In this document: positions 42,860 to 52,596 of the stretch, piece after piece
How positions within the stretch are numbered: position 1 is the first letter of the stretch
Layout of the letters: the number at the start of each line of letters is the position of its first letter
Origin: Qipengyuania sp.
GTDB lineage: Bacteria > Pseudomonadota > Alphaproteobacteria > Sphingomonadales > Sphingomonadaceae
DNA length: 61,529 nt
Assembly (NCBI GenBank): GCA_019745075.1
Contig: JAIETR010000001.1
Span: 1 to 61,529 of the forward strand
Direction of reading: 5' to 3'
Notes under the pieces: generated by a model
What the model was told of the DNA's origin: nothing
Seen by the model: the letters and a program-made list of their open reading frames with translations, nothing else
The model's database searches: none
Made by a program: the position numbers and the translations under genes

Positions 42860-43846
42860 CTACCGCCTATCGAAATGCGCCTGAATCGCGGCGCGTTCTG
42901 TAATCCCGCTCGCGATCAGGAGCTGCAACAGGATGCGCGCCTTGGCGGGGTTGTAGGACCGCGCGGCCACGAACCGGCGCGCGTCGTCGTCGACCTCGAG
43001 GTTGCGGTCGACATAGCCCTGGTCCACGCGGCTGGCGCGCACCACCGGCACACCGCTGTTCGCCGCCGCCGCCAGCGCCTCGAGCACCGCGGCGGGCGCA
43101 TTGCCCTGCCCCATGCCCGCCAGCACCAGCCCACGCGCGCCGCAGCCTAGCAGCGCATCGACCACGCAGGCGTTCATCCCGGCATAGGCGCTCACGATAT
43201 CGACCTGCGGCAGCGCCTGCGGCCAGGCGAAACGTGCGCGCTCCCCGCTCTTGGCGGGCGGGCCGAACCAGTCGAGCGAGGACGGGGTCACGGTCGCGAT
43301 CGGCCCGCGCGGAAAGCCGCGGAAGGCGTCGATGCTGCTGGTGGAGGCCTTGCGCACGTCGCTCGCCGCGAAGACCTGGTCGCCCATCACCACCAGCACC
43401 CCGCGCTCCGCCGCGCCCGGGTCGCTCGCCACCCGAACGGCGTTGGCGAAATTGCGCATCCCGTCGCTGCCCACCGCATCGACCGGGCGCATCGCGCCTA
43501 CCAACACCACGGGATCGCCGGCCGCGAGCGTCAGGTCGAGCAGCAGCGCGGTCTCCTCGGCGCTATCGGTGCCGTGGGTGACGATGACCCCATCGACACC
43601 CTGGCGCGCTCGCGCCGCCTCGATCTGCCCGTGCAGCCGCTCCCATTCGGGCCAGCCGATGTCCTGCGAGCCGATCGCGGCGATCTCGACCGCGTCGAGC
43701 TCCGCCGCCATTCCCAGCGCCTGGATTTCGGCCGCCATCTCGGCGATGCCGATCCGGCCCGGCACATAGGCGCGCCCGGTCCCCCCCGCGCCGCTGCCCG
43801 CGATCGTCCCGCCCGTCGCGAGTACCCTGATCCGTTTCGCTGTCAT
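42860..43846 (-). CDS. Type I/II asparaginase family amidohydrolase
   Basis: Hydrolyses asparagine to aspartate and ammonia. 328 residues: RIRVLATGGTIAGSGAGGTG near 5 (first catalytic Thr), VDGVIVTHGTDSAEETALLL near 85 (second Thr-Asp pair), VVLVGAMRPVDAVGSDGMRN near 113 and LVLAGMGQGNAPAAVLEALA near 240. No signal peptide is obvious, so it is probably cytosolic. Convergent with the MDR gene. ATG at 43846 gives TAKRIRVLATGG. Confidence 0.93.
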   Translation of the reverse strand: MTAKRIRVLATGGTIAGSGAGGTGRAYVPGRIGIAEMAAEIQALGMAAELDAVEIAAIGSQDIGWPEWERLHGQIEAARARQGVDGVIVTHGTDSAEETALLLDLTLAAGDPVVLVGAMRPVDAVGSDGMRNFANAVRVASDPGAAERGVLVVMGDQVFAASDVRKASTSSIDAFRGFPRGPIATVTPSSLDWFGPPAKSGERARFAWPQALPQVDIVSAYAGMNACVVDALLGCGARGLVLAGMGQGNAPAAVLEALAAAANSGVPVVRASRVDQGYVDRNLEVDDDARRFVAARSYNPAKARILLQLLIASGITERAAIQAHFDRR

Positions 43847-43936
43847 CGGCGCGGGCGGTTAGCGTTGCCGGCCGGCCAGCGCCAGCCCGGCGATTGCATT
43901 TGCATGCTCAACCGCTAAGAGCCGCGGCTCCGGAAG

Positions 43937-44012
43937 GGGCGCTTAGCTCAGTTGGTAGAGCATCTCGTTTACACCGAGAGGGTCGGCGGTTCGAGCCCGT
44001 CAGCGCCCACCA
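43937..44012 (+). tRNA. tRNA-Val (anticodon TAC)
   Basis: A 76-base gene including the CCA end. Acceptor GGGCGCT pairs with AGCGCCC, D-arm is GCTCAGTTGGTAGAGC, anticodon stem CTCG/CGAG encloses TTTACAC with TAC, and the T-loop is GTTCGAGCC with full T-stem. The encoded CCA is complete. A family A repeat and a MITE-like element follow. Confidence 0.97.
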
Positions 44013-44030
44013 GTTCCATCCAAACCACTT

Positions 44031-44107
44031 CCGTTCGTGTCGAGCGAAGCGCGCAGCGCGTAGTCGAGACACCGGCGCGATGTCTCGACTACGCTCGACA
44101 CGAACGG
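44031..44107. repeat. Family A palindromic repeat
   Basis: CCGTTCGTGTCGAGCGAAGC with a small inner palindrome (GCGCGCAGCGCG), then TGTCTCGACTACGCTCGACA. It starts 18 bases after the tRNA gene. Confidence 0.9.
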
Positions 44108-44109
44108 AG

Positions 44110-44249
44110 TTAGAGCCAGATGATGTTAGGTTGCACCGCCGTGACGGAGTCGATTTTGGCTCAGCGCAAGGCGCGAGGAGGGAGCCATGCTGTTGCATAG
44201 TGACCGACGAGCAATCACGGTGATGAAACCTAACGTCATCTGGCTCTAA
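44110..44249. mobile_element. MITE-like element with 23-base terminal inverted repeats
   Basis: A 140-base element. Left end TTAGAGCCAGATGATGTTAG with GTT, right end inverse AACCTAACGTCATCTGGCTC with TAA: 22 of 23 bases match. It has no ORF. It sits directly against the family A repeat and 17 bases from the convergent TlpA gene stop. No target duplication is clear. Confidence 0.7.
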
Positions 44250-44266
44250 GGTCAGCAAAGGGTAAC

Positions 44267-44851
44267 CTAAGCCGCCGGCAGCGCCTCGTCGATCGCGCCG
44301 CGCACTTCGGGATCGGCCCAGTCGAGGTCGCCGGTGACGCGCCACACTTCCTTGCCCCGCGCATCGTAGAGTACGCTCACGGGCAGCGCGCCGCCGAAGT
44401 GGAAGCCCAATGCGCCCTCGCGGTCGAGCCAGGGCTCGAGGCGCTGGAACCGCTCGCGCTCGAAATAGGTCAGCACCTTCTCGGGCGCCCCCAGATCCTG
44501 GCTGGCGGTCAGCACTTTCAGCCGCCGTTCCTCGCCAGCCAGCGCCTCCAGCAAGGGCATCTCCCTGATGCAGGGCGCGCACCAGGTGGCCCACAAATTG
44601 AGCAGCACCGGCCTGCCGGCATAATCGCTGGGCCCGATCGGAGCGTTGGACGCGGGATTGACCAGCGGCAGCGCGGGCATGGGCTCGCCCGCATGGCTGC
44701 GATCGATGCTGGCCGCGCCCTTGGGCTTGGCGGCGGGCACTGGCGCCACCGGGGTTCCTTGCGCCGCTTCGGGCGCGCCTCTATCGCAACCGGCCAACGG
44801 CAGCATGAGGGCGACGGCGAGAGTGACGGAAAAGCGCGAAGGCGATGGCAT
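44267..44851 (-). CDS. TlpA-family thioredoxin-like lipoprotein
   Basis: A 194-residue periplasmic lipoprotein: signal [18 protein letters not shown] with lipobox LAGC, a Pro/Ala linker to about residue 55, then a thioredoxin fold: [20 protein letters not shown] near 85 (redox pair CAPC), [20 protein letters not shown], and the cis-Pro loop [19 protein letters not shown]. Similar proteins reduce disulphides for cytochrome c maturation or outer-membrane proteins. Divergent from argH; the two start codons are only about 20 bases apart. Confidence 0.92.
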   Translation of the reverse strand: MPSPSRFSVTLAVALMLPLAGCDRGAPEAAQGTPVAPVPAAKPKGAASIDRSHAGEPMPALPLVNPASNAPIGPSDYAGRPVLLNLWATWCAPCIREMPLLEALAGEERRLKVLTASQDLGAPEKVLTYFERERFQRLEPWLDREGALGFHFGGALPVSVLYDARGKEVWRVTGDLDWADPEVRGAIDEALPAA

Positions 44852-44870
44852 CGGGGCATACTCCAACGCG

Positions 44871-46247
44871 ATGTGGGGCGGCAGGTTCGCCGCCGGCCCT
44901 GGCGCGATCATGCGCGAAATAAACGCCTCGATCCCCTTCGACAAGGCGCTGTGGCGCGAGGACATCGCCGGCAGCCGCGCCCATGCCGCGATGCTGGCGG
45001 CGCAGGGGATCATCTCGGGTGAGGACGCGGCCGCGATCGATGCCGGGCTCGCTCTCATCGCGCAGGAGTACGAGCTCGAAGGCGTGCCCGAGGACTGGGA
45101 TCTCGAGGACATCCACATGACCACCGAAAGCCGGCTCGGCGAGCTGATCGGCGCGGCGGCGGGGCGGCTTCACACCGCGCGCAGCCGCAACGACCAGGTG
45201 GCAACCGATTTTCGGCTGTGGGTGCGCGCGGCCTGCGAACGGGCCGAGGCGGGGCTGGCGGCGCTCCAGCGCGCGCTCGTCACCCGCGCGGGCGAGCATG
45301 CCGCCGACATCATGCCGGGGTTCACCCATCTCCAGACCGCGCAGCCGGTGACGCTGGGCCATCACCTGCTCGCCTATTACGAGATGCTGCGACGCGACCG
45401 CAGCCGCTTCGCCGCTGCTCGGGCGCGGATGGCCGAGTGCCCGCTGGGGAGCGCCGCGCTGGCGGGGACCGGCTTTCCCATCGACCGCGAGGCGACCGCC
45501 AAGGCGCTCGGCTTCGCGCGTCCGACCGCCAACAGCCTCGACTCGGTGAGCGACCGCGATTTCGCGCTCGATTACCTCTCGGCCGCCGCCCAATGCGCAC
45601 TGCACCTCAGCCGGCTGGCCGAGGAGCTGATCCTGTGGGCGAGCCAGCCGTTCGGCTTCGTGCGCCTGCCCGATGCGCTCAGCACCGGCAGCAGCATCAT
45701 GCCGCAGAAGAAGAACCCCGACGCCGCCGAGCTGGTGCGCGGGCATTCCGGGCGGATCGCCGGCGCGCTGGTCAGCCTGATGGTGACGATGAAGGGCCTG
45801 CCGCTTGCCTATTCGAAGGACATGCAGGACGACAAGCCGCCAGTGTTCGAGGCCGCCGGCCTGCTCGAGCTGAGCCTGGCGGCGATGGCCGGGATGATCG
45901 CCGACAGCAGCTTCGACACCGCCCGCATGCGCGCCGCGGCGGAAGCCGGCTTCGCCACCGCCACCGACCTCGCCGACTGGCTGGTTCGCGAAGCGGGCGT
46001 GCCCTTCCGCGAGGCGCATCACATCGCCGGCGCCGCGGTCAAGCTGGCCGAGGAGCGCGGCACGGCGCTCGACGCGCTGCCGCTCGCGGACCTGCGGGCG
46101 ATCGACGCGCGGATCGACGAGCGGGTCTTCGCAGCTTTGTCGGTCGAAAACTCGGTTGCGGCGCGCGCCAGCTATGGCGGGACCGCGCCCACCCGTGTAC
46201 GCGAACAGGTCGAGGCCGCGCGCCAGGAGCTGGGAATGGACGATTGA
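44871..46247 (+). CDS. argH: Argininosuccinate lyase
   Basis: Last step of arginine biosynthesis: argininosuccinate to arginine and fumarate. 458 residues from ATG 44871 ([20 protein letters not shown]). Family signatures: [20 protein letters not shown] near 83, [20 protein letters not shown] near 145, and the superfamily loop [20 protein letters not shown] near 268 with the catalytic Ser. The frame is open upstream to 44646, overlapping the divergent TlpA gene; the conserved WGGRF argues for the late ATG. Its stop overlaps the next start as TGATG. Confidence 0.96.
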   Translation: MWGGRFAAGPGAIMREINASIPFDKALWREDIAGSRAHAAMLAAQGIISGEDAAAIDAGLALIAQEYELEGVPEDWDLEDIHMTTESRLGELIGAAAGRLHTARSRNDQVATDFRLWVRAACERAEAGLAALQRALVTRAGEHAADIMPGFTHLQTAQPVTLGHHLLAYYEMLRRDRSRFAAARARMAECPLGSAALAGTGFPIDREATAKALGFARPTANSLDSVSDRDFALDYLSAAAQCALHLSRLAEELILWASQPFGFVRLPDALSTGSSIMPQKKNPDAAELVRGHSGRIAGALVSLMVTMKGLPLAYSKDMQDDKPPVFEAAGLLELSLAAMAGMIADSSFDTARMRAAAEAGFATATDLADWLVREAGVPFREAHHIAGAAVKLAEERGTALDALPLADLRAIDARIDERVFAALSVENSVAARASYGGTAPTRVREQVEAARQELGMDD

Positions 46248-46486
46248 TGCGAACTGCCCTGTCAGTCCTGGTGACAGCGCTGGCCCTTCCCGGCTGCGCC
46301 CAGCGTGCCCCGCTCGAGCCCGCGGCGGGAAGCAGCCTCCCGGTCGCGCCCTATGGCGCCAAATCGACTCCCGACGCCGATGCGCTGCTGACCCCCCCGC
46401 CGCAGGCCGCGCCGGCGCGCAATGTCGAACTGCGCAGCCGCAGCGAGGAACGCGCCGACGATCCCTTCGACCTGCCGCCGGAGTAA
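46247..46486 (+). CDS. lptM: Small lipoprotein, LptM-like
   Basis: A 79-residue lipoprotein: [20 protein letters not shown] followed by APLEPA. The C-x-Q-R/K-x-P-L motif directly after the lipidated Cys is the hallmark of LptM/YifL, which helps oxidise and mature the LptD-LptE LPS translocon. The place directly upstream of lysA also fits; the same order is seen in many Proteobacteria. It is longer than E. coli LptM, with a Pro/Ala-rich tail and an acidic end (ERADDPFDLPPE). The start overlaps the argH stop by one base. Confidence 0.75.
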   Translation: MRTALSVLVTALALPGCAQRAPLEPAAGSSLPVAPYGAKSTPDADALLTPPPQAAPARNVELRSRSEERADDPFDLPPE

Positions 46487-46508
46487 ATGCACCCCGACCC
46501 TGGCGACG

Positions 46509-46669
46509 CGTGTCTCGACTTCGCTCGACACGAACGGATTTGTTTTCGCCCACCAGAACTTACCCCGTTCGTATCGAGCGGAGGACGAAGTCCGTAGTCG
46601 AGGATACCAAGCACCGCGCTCGCGTGTCTCGACGGCGCGAGCCTACGGCTCGCTGCTCGACACGAACGG
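46509..46669. repeat. Family A repeats, one half copy and one full copy
   Basis: Half copy TGTCTCGACTTCGCTCGACA at 46511-46530; full copy CCGTTCGTATCGAGCGGAGG to CTCGCTGCTCGACACGAACG at 46565-46669. They fill most of the 277-base gap between the LptM-like gene and lysA; the last 95 bases before lysA show nothing clear. Confidence 0.85.
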
Positions 46670-46763
46670 GGGTTGGTGAGTTCGGCCCAATTCCCGCCAG
46701 CTATGGGCGCGTAAAGAACCCCTGTATCGACAGCCGCCGGCCCGCGCGGCAAAGCGCGCGGCG

Positions 46764-48038
46764 ATGGAAGCCTTCACTCTCCGCGATGGCGTGATGCACG
46801 CCGAGGATGTTCCCTTGCCTGCGATCGCGGAAGCGGTGGGCACGCCGGTCTATGTCTATTCTCGCGCCAAGCTGGCCACCAAGGCCCGCGCCTTTCGCGA
46901 CGGGCTCGCCGCGCTCGGGGAGGGGCACGTCGGTCCGCACCTCGCCTTCGCGGTCAAGGCCAATCCCAATCTCGCGGTGCTGCGTGTGTTGGGGCGCGAG
47001 GGCTATGGCGCCGATGTCGTCTCCGGCGGCGAGCTCACGCGCGCGCTGGCGGCCGGCATCGCGCCCGAGGAGATCGTGTTTTCGGGCGTGGGCAAGACGC
47101 ATCGGGAACTGATCCACGGGCTCGACGCGGGGATCGGTCAGTTCAATCTCGAAAGCAGGGAGGAGGCGCACGATCTGGCCGCGATCGCCCGTGCCCGGGG
47201 GATTGCGGCGTGCTGCGCGCTGCGCGTCAATCCCGACGTCGATGCCCGCACCCATGCCAAGATCTCCACCGGCAAGCGCGAGAACAAGTTCGGCGTACCG
47301 CTCGACCGCGCCGCCGCGATCTACGCCGAGCTCGCCGCCACCGAGGGCCTGGCGATGCGCGGCGTGGCGGTCCACATCGGCAGCCAGCTCGCCGAGTTGC
47401 AGCCGCTCGAGGAAGCTTTCGAAAAGCTCGGCGCGCTGATCGCCGAGCTGCGCGCCGCCGGACACACGATCACCCACGCCGATCTGGGCGGCGGGCTCGG
47501 AGTGTCCTATCGCGACAGCGAGCGCTTTCCGACCGCTGCCGAATATGGCGCCATGGTCGCGCGGGTCACCGCGAATTGGGATGTGCGGCTGTCGTTCGAG
47601 CCGGGCCGCTTCATCGCCGCCGAGGCCGGCGTGCTGCTGACCAGGACGATCCGCACCAAGCGCAGCGGCAACGGCCCGCCCTTCGTGGTGGTCGATGCGG
47701 CGATGAACGACCTCGCCCGCCCCGCGCTCTACGGCGCCTGGCACGATTTCGAGGCGGTGACACCGACCGGCGAGCGGATGACCGCGCATATCGTCGGCCC
47801 GATCTGCGAGACCGGCGACACCTTCGCGATGGACCGCGAGTGCGACGCGTTGGTCGCCGGCGACCTGGCGGTGTTCCGCACCGCCGGAGCCTATGGCGCG
47901 ACCATGGCGAGTAGCTACAATTCGCGCGGCTTCGTGCCCGAGGTGCTGGTCGACGGCGACAGGTTCGCGGTGGTCGCCGACCGCATCGCGCCGGCGGCGA
48001 TCATGGAGGCCGAGCGCGTGCCGGACTGGCTCGCCTGA
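46764..48038 (+). CDS. lysA: Diaminopimelate decarboxylase
   Basis: Final step of lysine biosynthesis, PLP-dependent. 424 residues: TPVYVYSRAKLATKARAFRD near 27, the PLP Lys in LAFAVKANPNLAVLRVLGRE near 65, GYGADVVSGGELTRAL, ISTGKRENKFGVPLD near 168, HIGSQLAELQPLEEAFEKL near 200, the active-site Cys in VGPICETGDTFAMDR near 347, and AYGATMASSYNSRG near 380. Stop overlaps the next start (TGATG), so co-translated with the siroheme synthase N-domain protein. Confidence 0.97.
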   Translation: MEAFTLRDGVMHAEDVPLPAIAEAVGTPVYVYSRAKLATKARAFRDGLAALGEGHVGPHLAFAVKANPNLAVLRVLGREGYGADVVSGGELTRALAAGIAPEEIVFSGVGKTHRELIHGLDAGIGQFNLESREEAHDLAAIARARGIAACCALRVNPDVDARTHAKISTGKRENKFGVPLDRAAAIYAELAATEGLAMRGVAVHIGSQLAELQPLEEAFEKLGALIAELRAAGHTITHADLGGGLGVSYRDSERFPTAAEYGAMVARVTANWDVRLSFEPGRFIAAEAGVLLTRTIRTKRSGNGPPFVVVDAAMNDLARPALYGAWHDFEAVTPTGERMTAHIVGPICETGDTFAMDRECDALVAGDLAVFRTAGAYGATMASSYNSRGFVPEVLVDGDRFAVVADRIAPAAIMEAERVPDWLA

Positions 48039-48817
48039 TGCACTCGCTGCCGCTTTTCCATCGAATCGCCGGGGAGCGGGTGGCGATAGTGGGCGATGGC
48101 GAAATGGCGGATGCGAAGCGCGGCCTGGTCGAGCGCGCTGGCGGGGTGTGCTGCGGCGAAGGTGACGCCGACGCCGCGCGCCTGGCCTTCGTGGCGCTGG
48201 AGGACCGCACCGAAGCCGAAGCGATGGCGCGGCGGCTCAAGGCGCGCGGGCTGCTCGTAAATGTCGCCGACCGGCCCGAGCTGTGCGACTTCACGCTGCC
48301 GAGCGTGCTCGAACGCGGCGAGGTGCTGGTGGCGGTCGGCACCGGCGGCGCCAGCGCGGGCCTCGCCAAGCATCTGCGGCTCCGGCTCGAGGCGCTGCTG
48401 CCCTCGTCGCTCGGCGCGTTGGCGCGCGGCCTCGCGGACGCGCGTGAGGCCCTCCGCGCCCGCTGGCCCGATCCGGCGACGCGCCGCCGCGCGCTCGATG
48501 ACGCCCTGGCGCAAGGCGGGCGGCTCGACCCCTTCGACACGGCGGCGGCGGAGCGGATCGAAAGCTGGCTGGCCGCGCCGCACCGTAGCCTGGGTTCCCG
48601 GACGGTCGAGATCGTCCTCGCCAGCGACGATCCGGACGATCTCACGCTGCGCCAGGCGCGGCTGCTCGGCATGGCGGACACGATCGTGCATGAGGCGGGC
48701 GTTTCGCCCGCGATCCTGGCCCGCGCCCGCGCCGACGCCGTTCGCAGCCAGCCCAATTCCGATGGCGAAGCCCGCGGCGGCCTGACGGTCGTGCTCCGGA
48801 GCGCGCGGGCAAAATAA
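48038..48817 (+). CDS. Precorrin-2 dehydrogenase/ferrochelatase domain protein (CysG N-domain)
   Basis: A 259-residue protein resembling the N-terminal half of siroheme synthase, which oxidises precorrin-2 and inserts iron to give siroheme. LPLFHRIAGERVAIVGDGEM near 4 is the NAD-binding start, with LVNVADRPELCDFTLPSVLE near 77 and VLVAVGTGGASAGLAKHLRL near 97. The uroporphyrinogen methyltransferase half is absent; the C-terminal third instead is reduced and unlike the methyltransferase, with IVLASDDPDDLTLRQARLLG recalling its beginning. Activity is therefore uncertain. It follows lysA by overlap. Confidence 0.85.
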   Translation: MHSLPLFHRIAGERVAIVGDGEMADAKRGLVERAGGVCCGEGDADAARLAFVALEDRTEAEAMARRLKARGLLVNVADRPELCDFTLPSVLERGEVLVAVGTGGASAGLAKHLRLRLEALLPSSLGALARGLADAREALRARWPDPATRRRALDDALAQGGRLDPFDTAAAERIESWLAAPHRSLGSRTVEIVLASDDPDDLTLRQARLLGMADTIVHEAGVSPAILARARADAVRSQPNSDGEARGGLTVVLRSARAK

Positions 48818-48818
48818 G

Positions 48819-49817
48819 TCAGATCAGCTTGGCGGCATCCTTGCCGAGTTCGTCGAAATAGCGCGCCATCGCGTCGGCGGCATTGTCGGACAGCGCGATG
48901 AAGGCGCGGCGCTTGTCCTCCTCGTCCTGCTCGCGCACCAGAATGCCCATCTCGCTCATCTGCGCGATCCAGCGCAGCGCCGTGGTGGCGGGCACCGCGG
49001 CGGCGATGCACAGCGAGGTGACCGAGACGCGACGGTGCTCGGCGCGCGCGGCGGTGAGGTCGAGCAGGATGTCCCAGGCGGGATCGGCGAACAGCTCGCT
49101 TTCGAAATAGCGGTCGCGCAGCCGGCGCTGGCGGATGATGCGATGGACGAGCCGCGGATCGGGGAGCGGCGGGCGAGGCCGCCGCATCAGATCGCGCCGC
49201 GCCTCGCCGCCGGGCGCGCCGAATTCGTTCGCCGGCGAGGCCAGGCGAGCGGTCGGTCCGTGCGCGCCCTCGCTTCCCAGCGGCAGGGCAAGCCGGTCGA
49301 GCGTCGCCGCCAGCCGGCCGACTTCCTCGGTCAGCCGCAAGAGCTCCAGTCGTTCGCCCTCGTGCAGTTCGCGCACCCGGCCGTGCGACAGGTTCAGCAT
49401 CGCGCCGCCGAGCGCCAGCGCGGCCTGCGCCGGAGTGGGATCGACGAGGATGCGCACGTCGCGCCCTTCGAGACAGCCGAATACATCCTCCAGGCTCGCG
49501 ACGCTGGCGATGGCGACGAGCTGCGCGCCCGCGCGCGCCACGCGCTGGTCGAGGCGGATGAGCGCGGCCAGGCACGCGCCATCGACCTCGGGGCAATCCA
49601 CCAGCACGATATCGCCGAGCACGCCGCCATCGCCGCGCAGCAGGCTCTCGAGCGGACGCGCGGCGCGAACCGCGAGACCGGCGCGGCGCGCATCGCCCGC
49701 CAGCCCCGCCAGGCGCCCGGGATCGCCGAACAGCGAGGCGGTGGGCGCGAGCACATCGACCGGGAGAGACGCGGCGGCATCGCGCTCACCCTCACACAGA
49801 AAAGCAGCCTGAACCAT
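48819..49817 (-). CDS. Winged-helix (MarR-like) regulator with an N-terminal receiver-like part
   Basis: A 332-residue protein. The C-terminal 100 residues are a MarR-type winged helix (PAWDILLDLTAARAEHRRVS, LCIAAAVPATTALRWIAQMS, MGILVREQDEEDKRRAFIAL). Residues 1-180 are alanine-rich, with a Rossmann/receiver-like pattern (DIVLVDCPEVDGACLAALIR; LVAIASVASLEDVFGCLEG). Linker 190-240 contains basic patches. The promoter carries a LexA-type box, so it may belong to the SOS response. Function not established; it lies between the siroheme gene (convergent) and purA (same direction, 70 bases upstream). Confidence 0.8.
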   Translation of the reverse strand: MVQAAFLCEGERDAAASLPVDVLAPTASLFGDPGRLAGLAGDARRAGLAVRAARPLESLLRGDGGVLGDIVLVDCPEVDGACLAALIRLDQRVARAGAQLVAIASVASLEDVFGCLEGRDVRILVDPTPAQAALALGGAMLNLSHGRVRELHEGERLELLRLTEEVGRLAATLDRLALPLGSEGAHGPTARLASPANEFGAPGGEARRDLMRRPRPPLPDPRLVHRIIRQRRLRDRYFESELFADPAWDILLDLTAARAEHRRVSVTSLCIAAAVPATTALRWIAQMSEMGILVREQDEEDKRRAFIALSDNAADAMARYFDELGKDAAKLI

Positions 49818-49841
49818 TAGGGTATTCTCCTGAGTCGTGAC

Positions 49842-49874
49842 GAACAGGAGTAGAACAGAACGGAATTATGTCAA
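49842..49874 (-). promoter_or_regulatory. Promoter with overlapping LexA-type box for the winged-helix gene
   Basis: On the minus strand TTGACA (49869-49874), 16 bases, then TACTCC (49847-49852) as a -10. The alphaproteobacterial LexA box GTTC-N7-GTTC is found exactly at 49842-49856 and covers the -10, 25 bases before the ATG. One such box is expected by chance about every 65 kb per strand, so position is the main support. Confidence 0.55.
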
Positions 49875-49887
49875 GAACGGATGAATC

Positions 49888-51177
<1,290 letters not shown>

Positions 51178-51711
51178 CGAGCGTGATCTTTCCTGGCTGC
51201 CGGGAACGAGGCGCGCGTTAGGCGCAGGGCCGCGCGAGAACAAGCCGCAAGGCGCGCGCAATCGGCGGTCGCAGCGGCTCTCACCGGAAGCTTAAACAGC
51301 GAGGACAGAGAGATTACCAAAAGATTAATAATTCTGTTGTCGCAGGCAGCAAAGAATGTCACAGCATGGGACGTTCGCCGTCGGGGGGTCGGCGTAACCG
51401 CACCCCATCCACGATGGTATCGTTAACTGGCGATGCGACGGCGATTGACGGCTCCTTCGGGTGCCGTTCGGGATCGCGGCAGCGGCTCCGCCCGGAGCTT
51501 ACCCAGCTGCCGCGGGCCTCTCCCGGTTGGACCCGCCGGGAGAGGCTTCCCCGCCTCCCCCGCGCCCGATGGACCCTGGGCGCAGCGCCATCCTGCCAAC
51601 CAGTGGTTAAGAATTCCCTTGTCGCGGCGCGATGCAATCGGCGACCGGTTGAGACTGGCGCCGCTGTCTTACTCGGTGCAGCTTGCACCCTCCACCATGA
51701 GGGAGTTCACC
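51178..51711. other. 534-base gap without a supported gene
   Basis: Between divergent purA and the exported hydrolase. The part near purA (51290-51360) is AT-rich and fits a promoter region. A perfect 11-base-arm hairpin (GCCTCTCCCGG / CCGGGAGAGGC, nine-base loop) is at 51516-51546, and a smaller one (GTGCAGCTTGCAC) near 51678. A 109-residue minus-strand ORF in the stretch is Arg/Pro-rich and not convincing. Confidence 0.6.
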
Positions 51712-52596
51712 ATGAAACATGCCTATGTCCTCGGCGTTGCGCTATGCGCCGGCCTGCTCGCCCACCCTGCCGCGGCCGAGCAGCGCGCGACGAGCGCCAA
51801 TCGTGCCGATGCCGGCGCGGTGCGGACGCTGTCTTACGGGCCCGATAAGCTGCAGGCGCTCGACTTCTATGCGGCGCCGGGACGCGCACAGGCTCCGCTG
51901 GTGGTGTTCGTCCACGGTGGCGGATGGAAACGCGGCGACAAGAACATGATGCGCGGCTCCGACAAGCTGAAGGACTGGCAGTCCAAGGGTTATGCCGTCG
52001 CCTCGCTCAATTATCGCCTGGTGCCCGAAGCGCGCGTGGAAGATCAGGCCGCCGATGTCGCTGCGGGCCTCGCGGCGCTGCTCAAGCAGGCCCCGCGGCT
52101 GGGCTTCGATCCGCGCAAGGTGGTGCTCGTCGGGCATAGCGCCGGGGCGCATCTGGTGGCGCTCGTGGGCACCGATCCACAATGGCTGCGCGCCGCGGGT
52201 CTGGGCATGAACGCCGTGCGCGGCGTGATCGCGCTCGACGGCGCCGGCTATTACGTTCCCAGCCAGATGGGCAAGAACGAGGCGGTGCTGGGCGATACCT
52301 ATGAGCAGGCCTTCGGAACCGATCCCGCGCGGCAAGAAGCGCTTTCGCCCACGGCGCAGGCGGGCGGCCCCAACGCGCCCGCGTTTCTTCTGCTCTACGT
52401 TCAACGCGCCGATTCGCAGGCGCAGAGCGAAGGCCTCGCCAAAGGCCTTCGCGCCGCTGGAACGCCTGTCGATATCCAACAGGTCGCGGGCCGCGGCTTG
52501 AAGGGGCACATGGAAATCAATCGCAGGCTTGGCGATCCAGCTTACCCCGCGACGCCGATAGTGGACGACTGGCTGACGAGGATTTTCACCCGCTAG
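51712..52596 (+). CDS. Exported alpha/beta hydrolase (carboxylesterase-like)
   Basis: A 294-residue protein with a signal peptide (MKHAYVLGVALCAGLLAHPA, AAAEQ cleavage). The fold resembles BD-FAE/kynurenine formamidase-like esterases: APLVVFVHGGGWKRGDKNMM near 62, GYAVASLNYRLVPEARVEDQ, nucleophile VVLVGHSAGAHLVALVGTD near 138, Asp in VQRADSQAQSEG and His in GLKGHMEINRRLG near 270. GAGGGAG lies eight bases upstream, so 51712 is preferred to 51697. It converges on hisZ with the two stop codons interleaved (CTAG). Confidence 0.9.
   Translation: MKHAYVLGVALCAGLLAHPAAAEQRATSANRADAGAVRTLSYGPDKLQALDFYAAPGRAQAPLVVFVHGGGWKRGDKNMMRGSDKLKDWQSKGYAVASLNYRLVPEARVEDQAADVAAGLAALLKQAPRLGFDPRKVVLVGHSAGAHLVALVGTDPQWLRAAGLGMNAVRGVIALDGAGYYVPSQMGKNEAVLGDTYEQAFGTDPARQEALSPTAQAGGPNAPAFLLLYVQRADSQAQSEGLAKGLRAAGTPVDIQQVAGRGLKGHMEINRRLGDPAYPATPIVDDWLTRIFTR

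Noticed and set aside
43937-44249. Integrated element using tRNA-Val as attachment site
   Set aside because: No integrase gene, no duplicated tRNA 3' end nearby, and only short repeats follow; the proximity of the MITE-like element seems incidental.
51359-51688. 109-residue minus-strand ORF between purA and the hydrolase
   Set aside because: Arg/Pro-rich, no motif, covers strong hairpins; looks non-coding.
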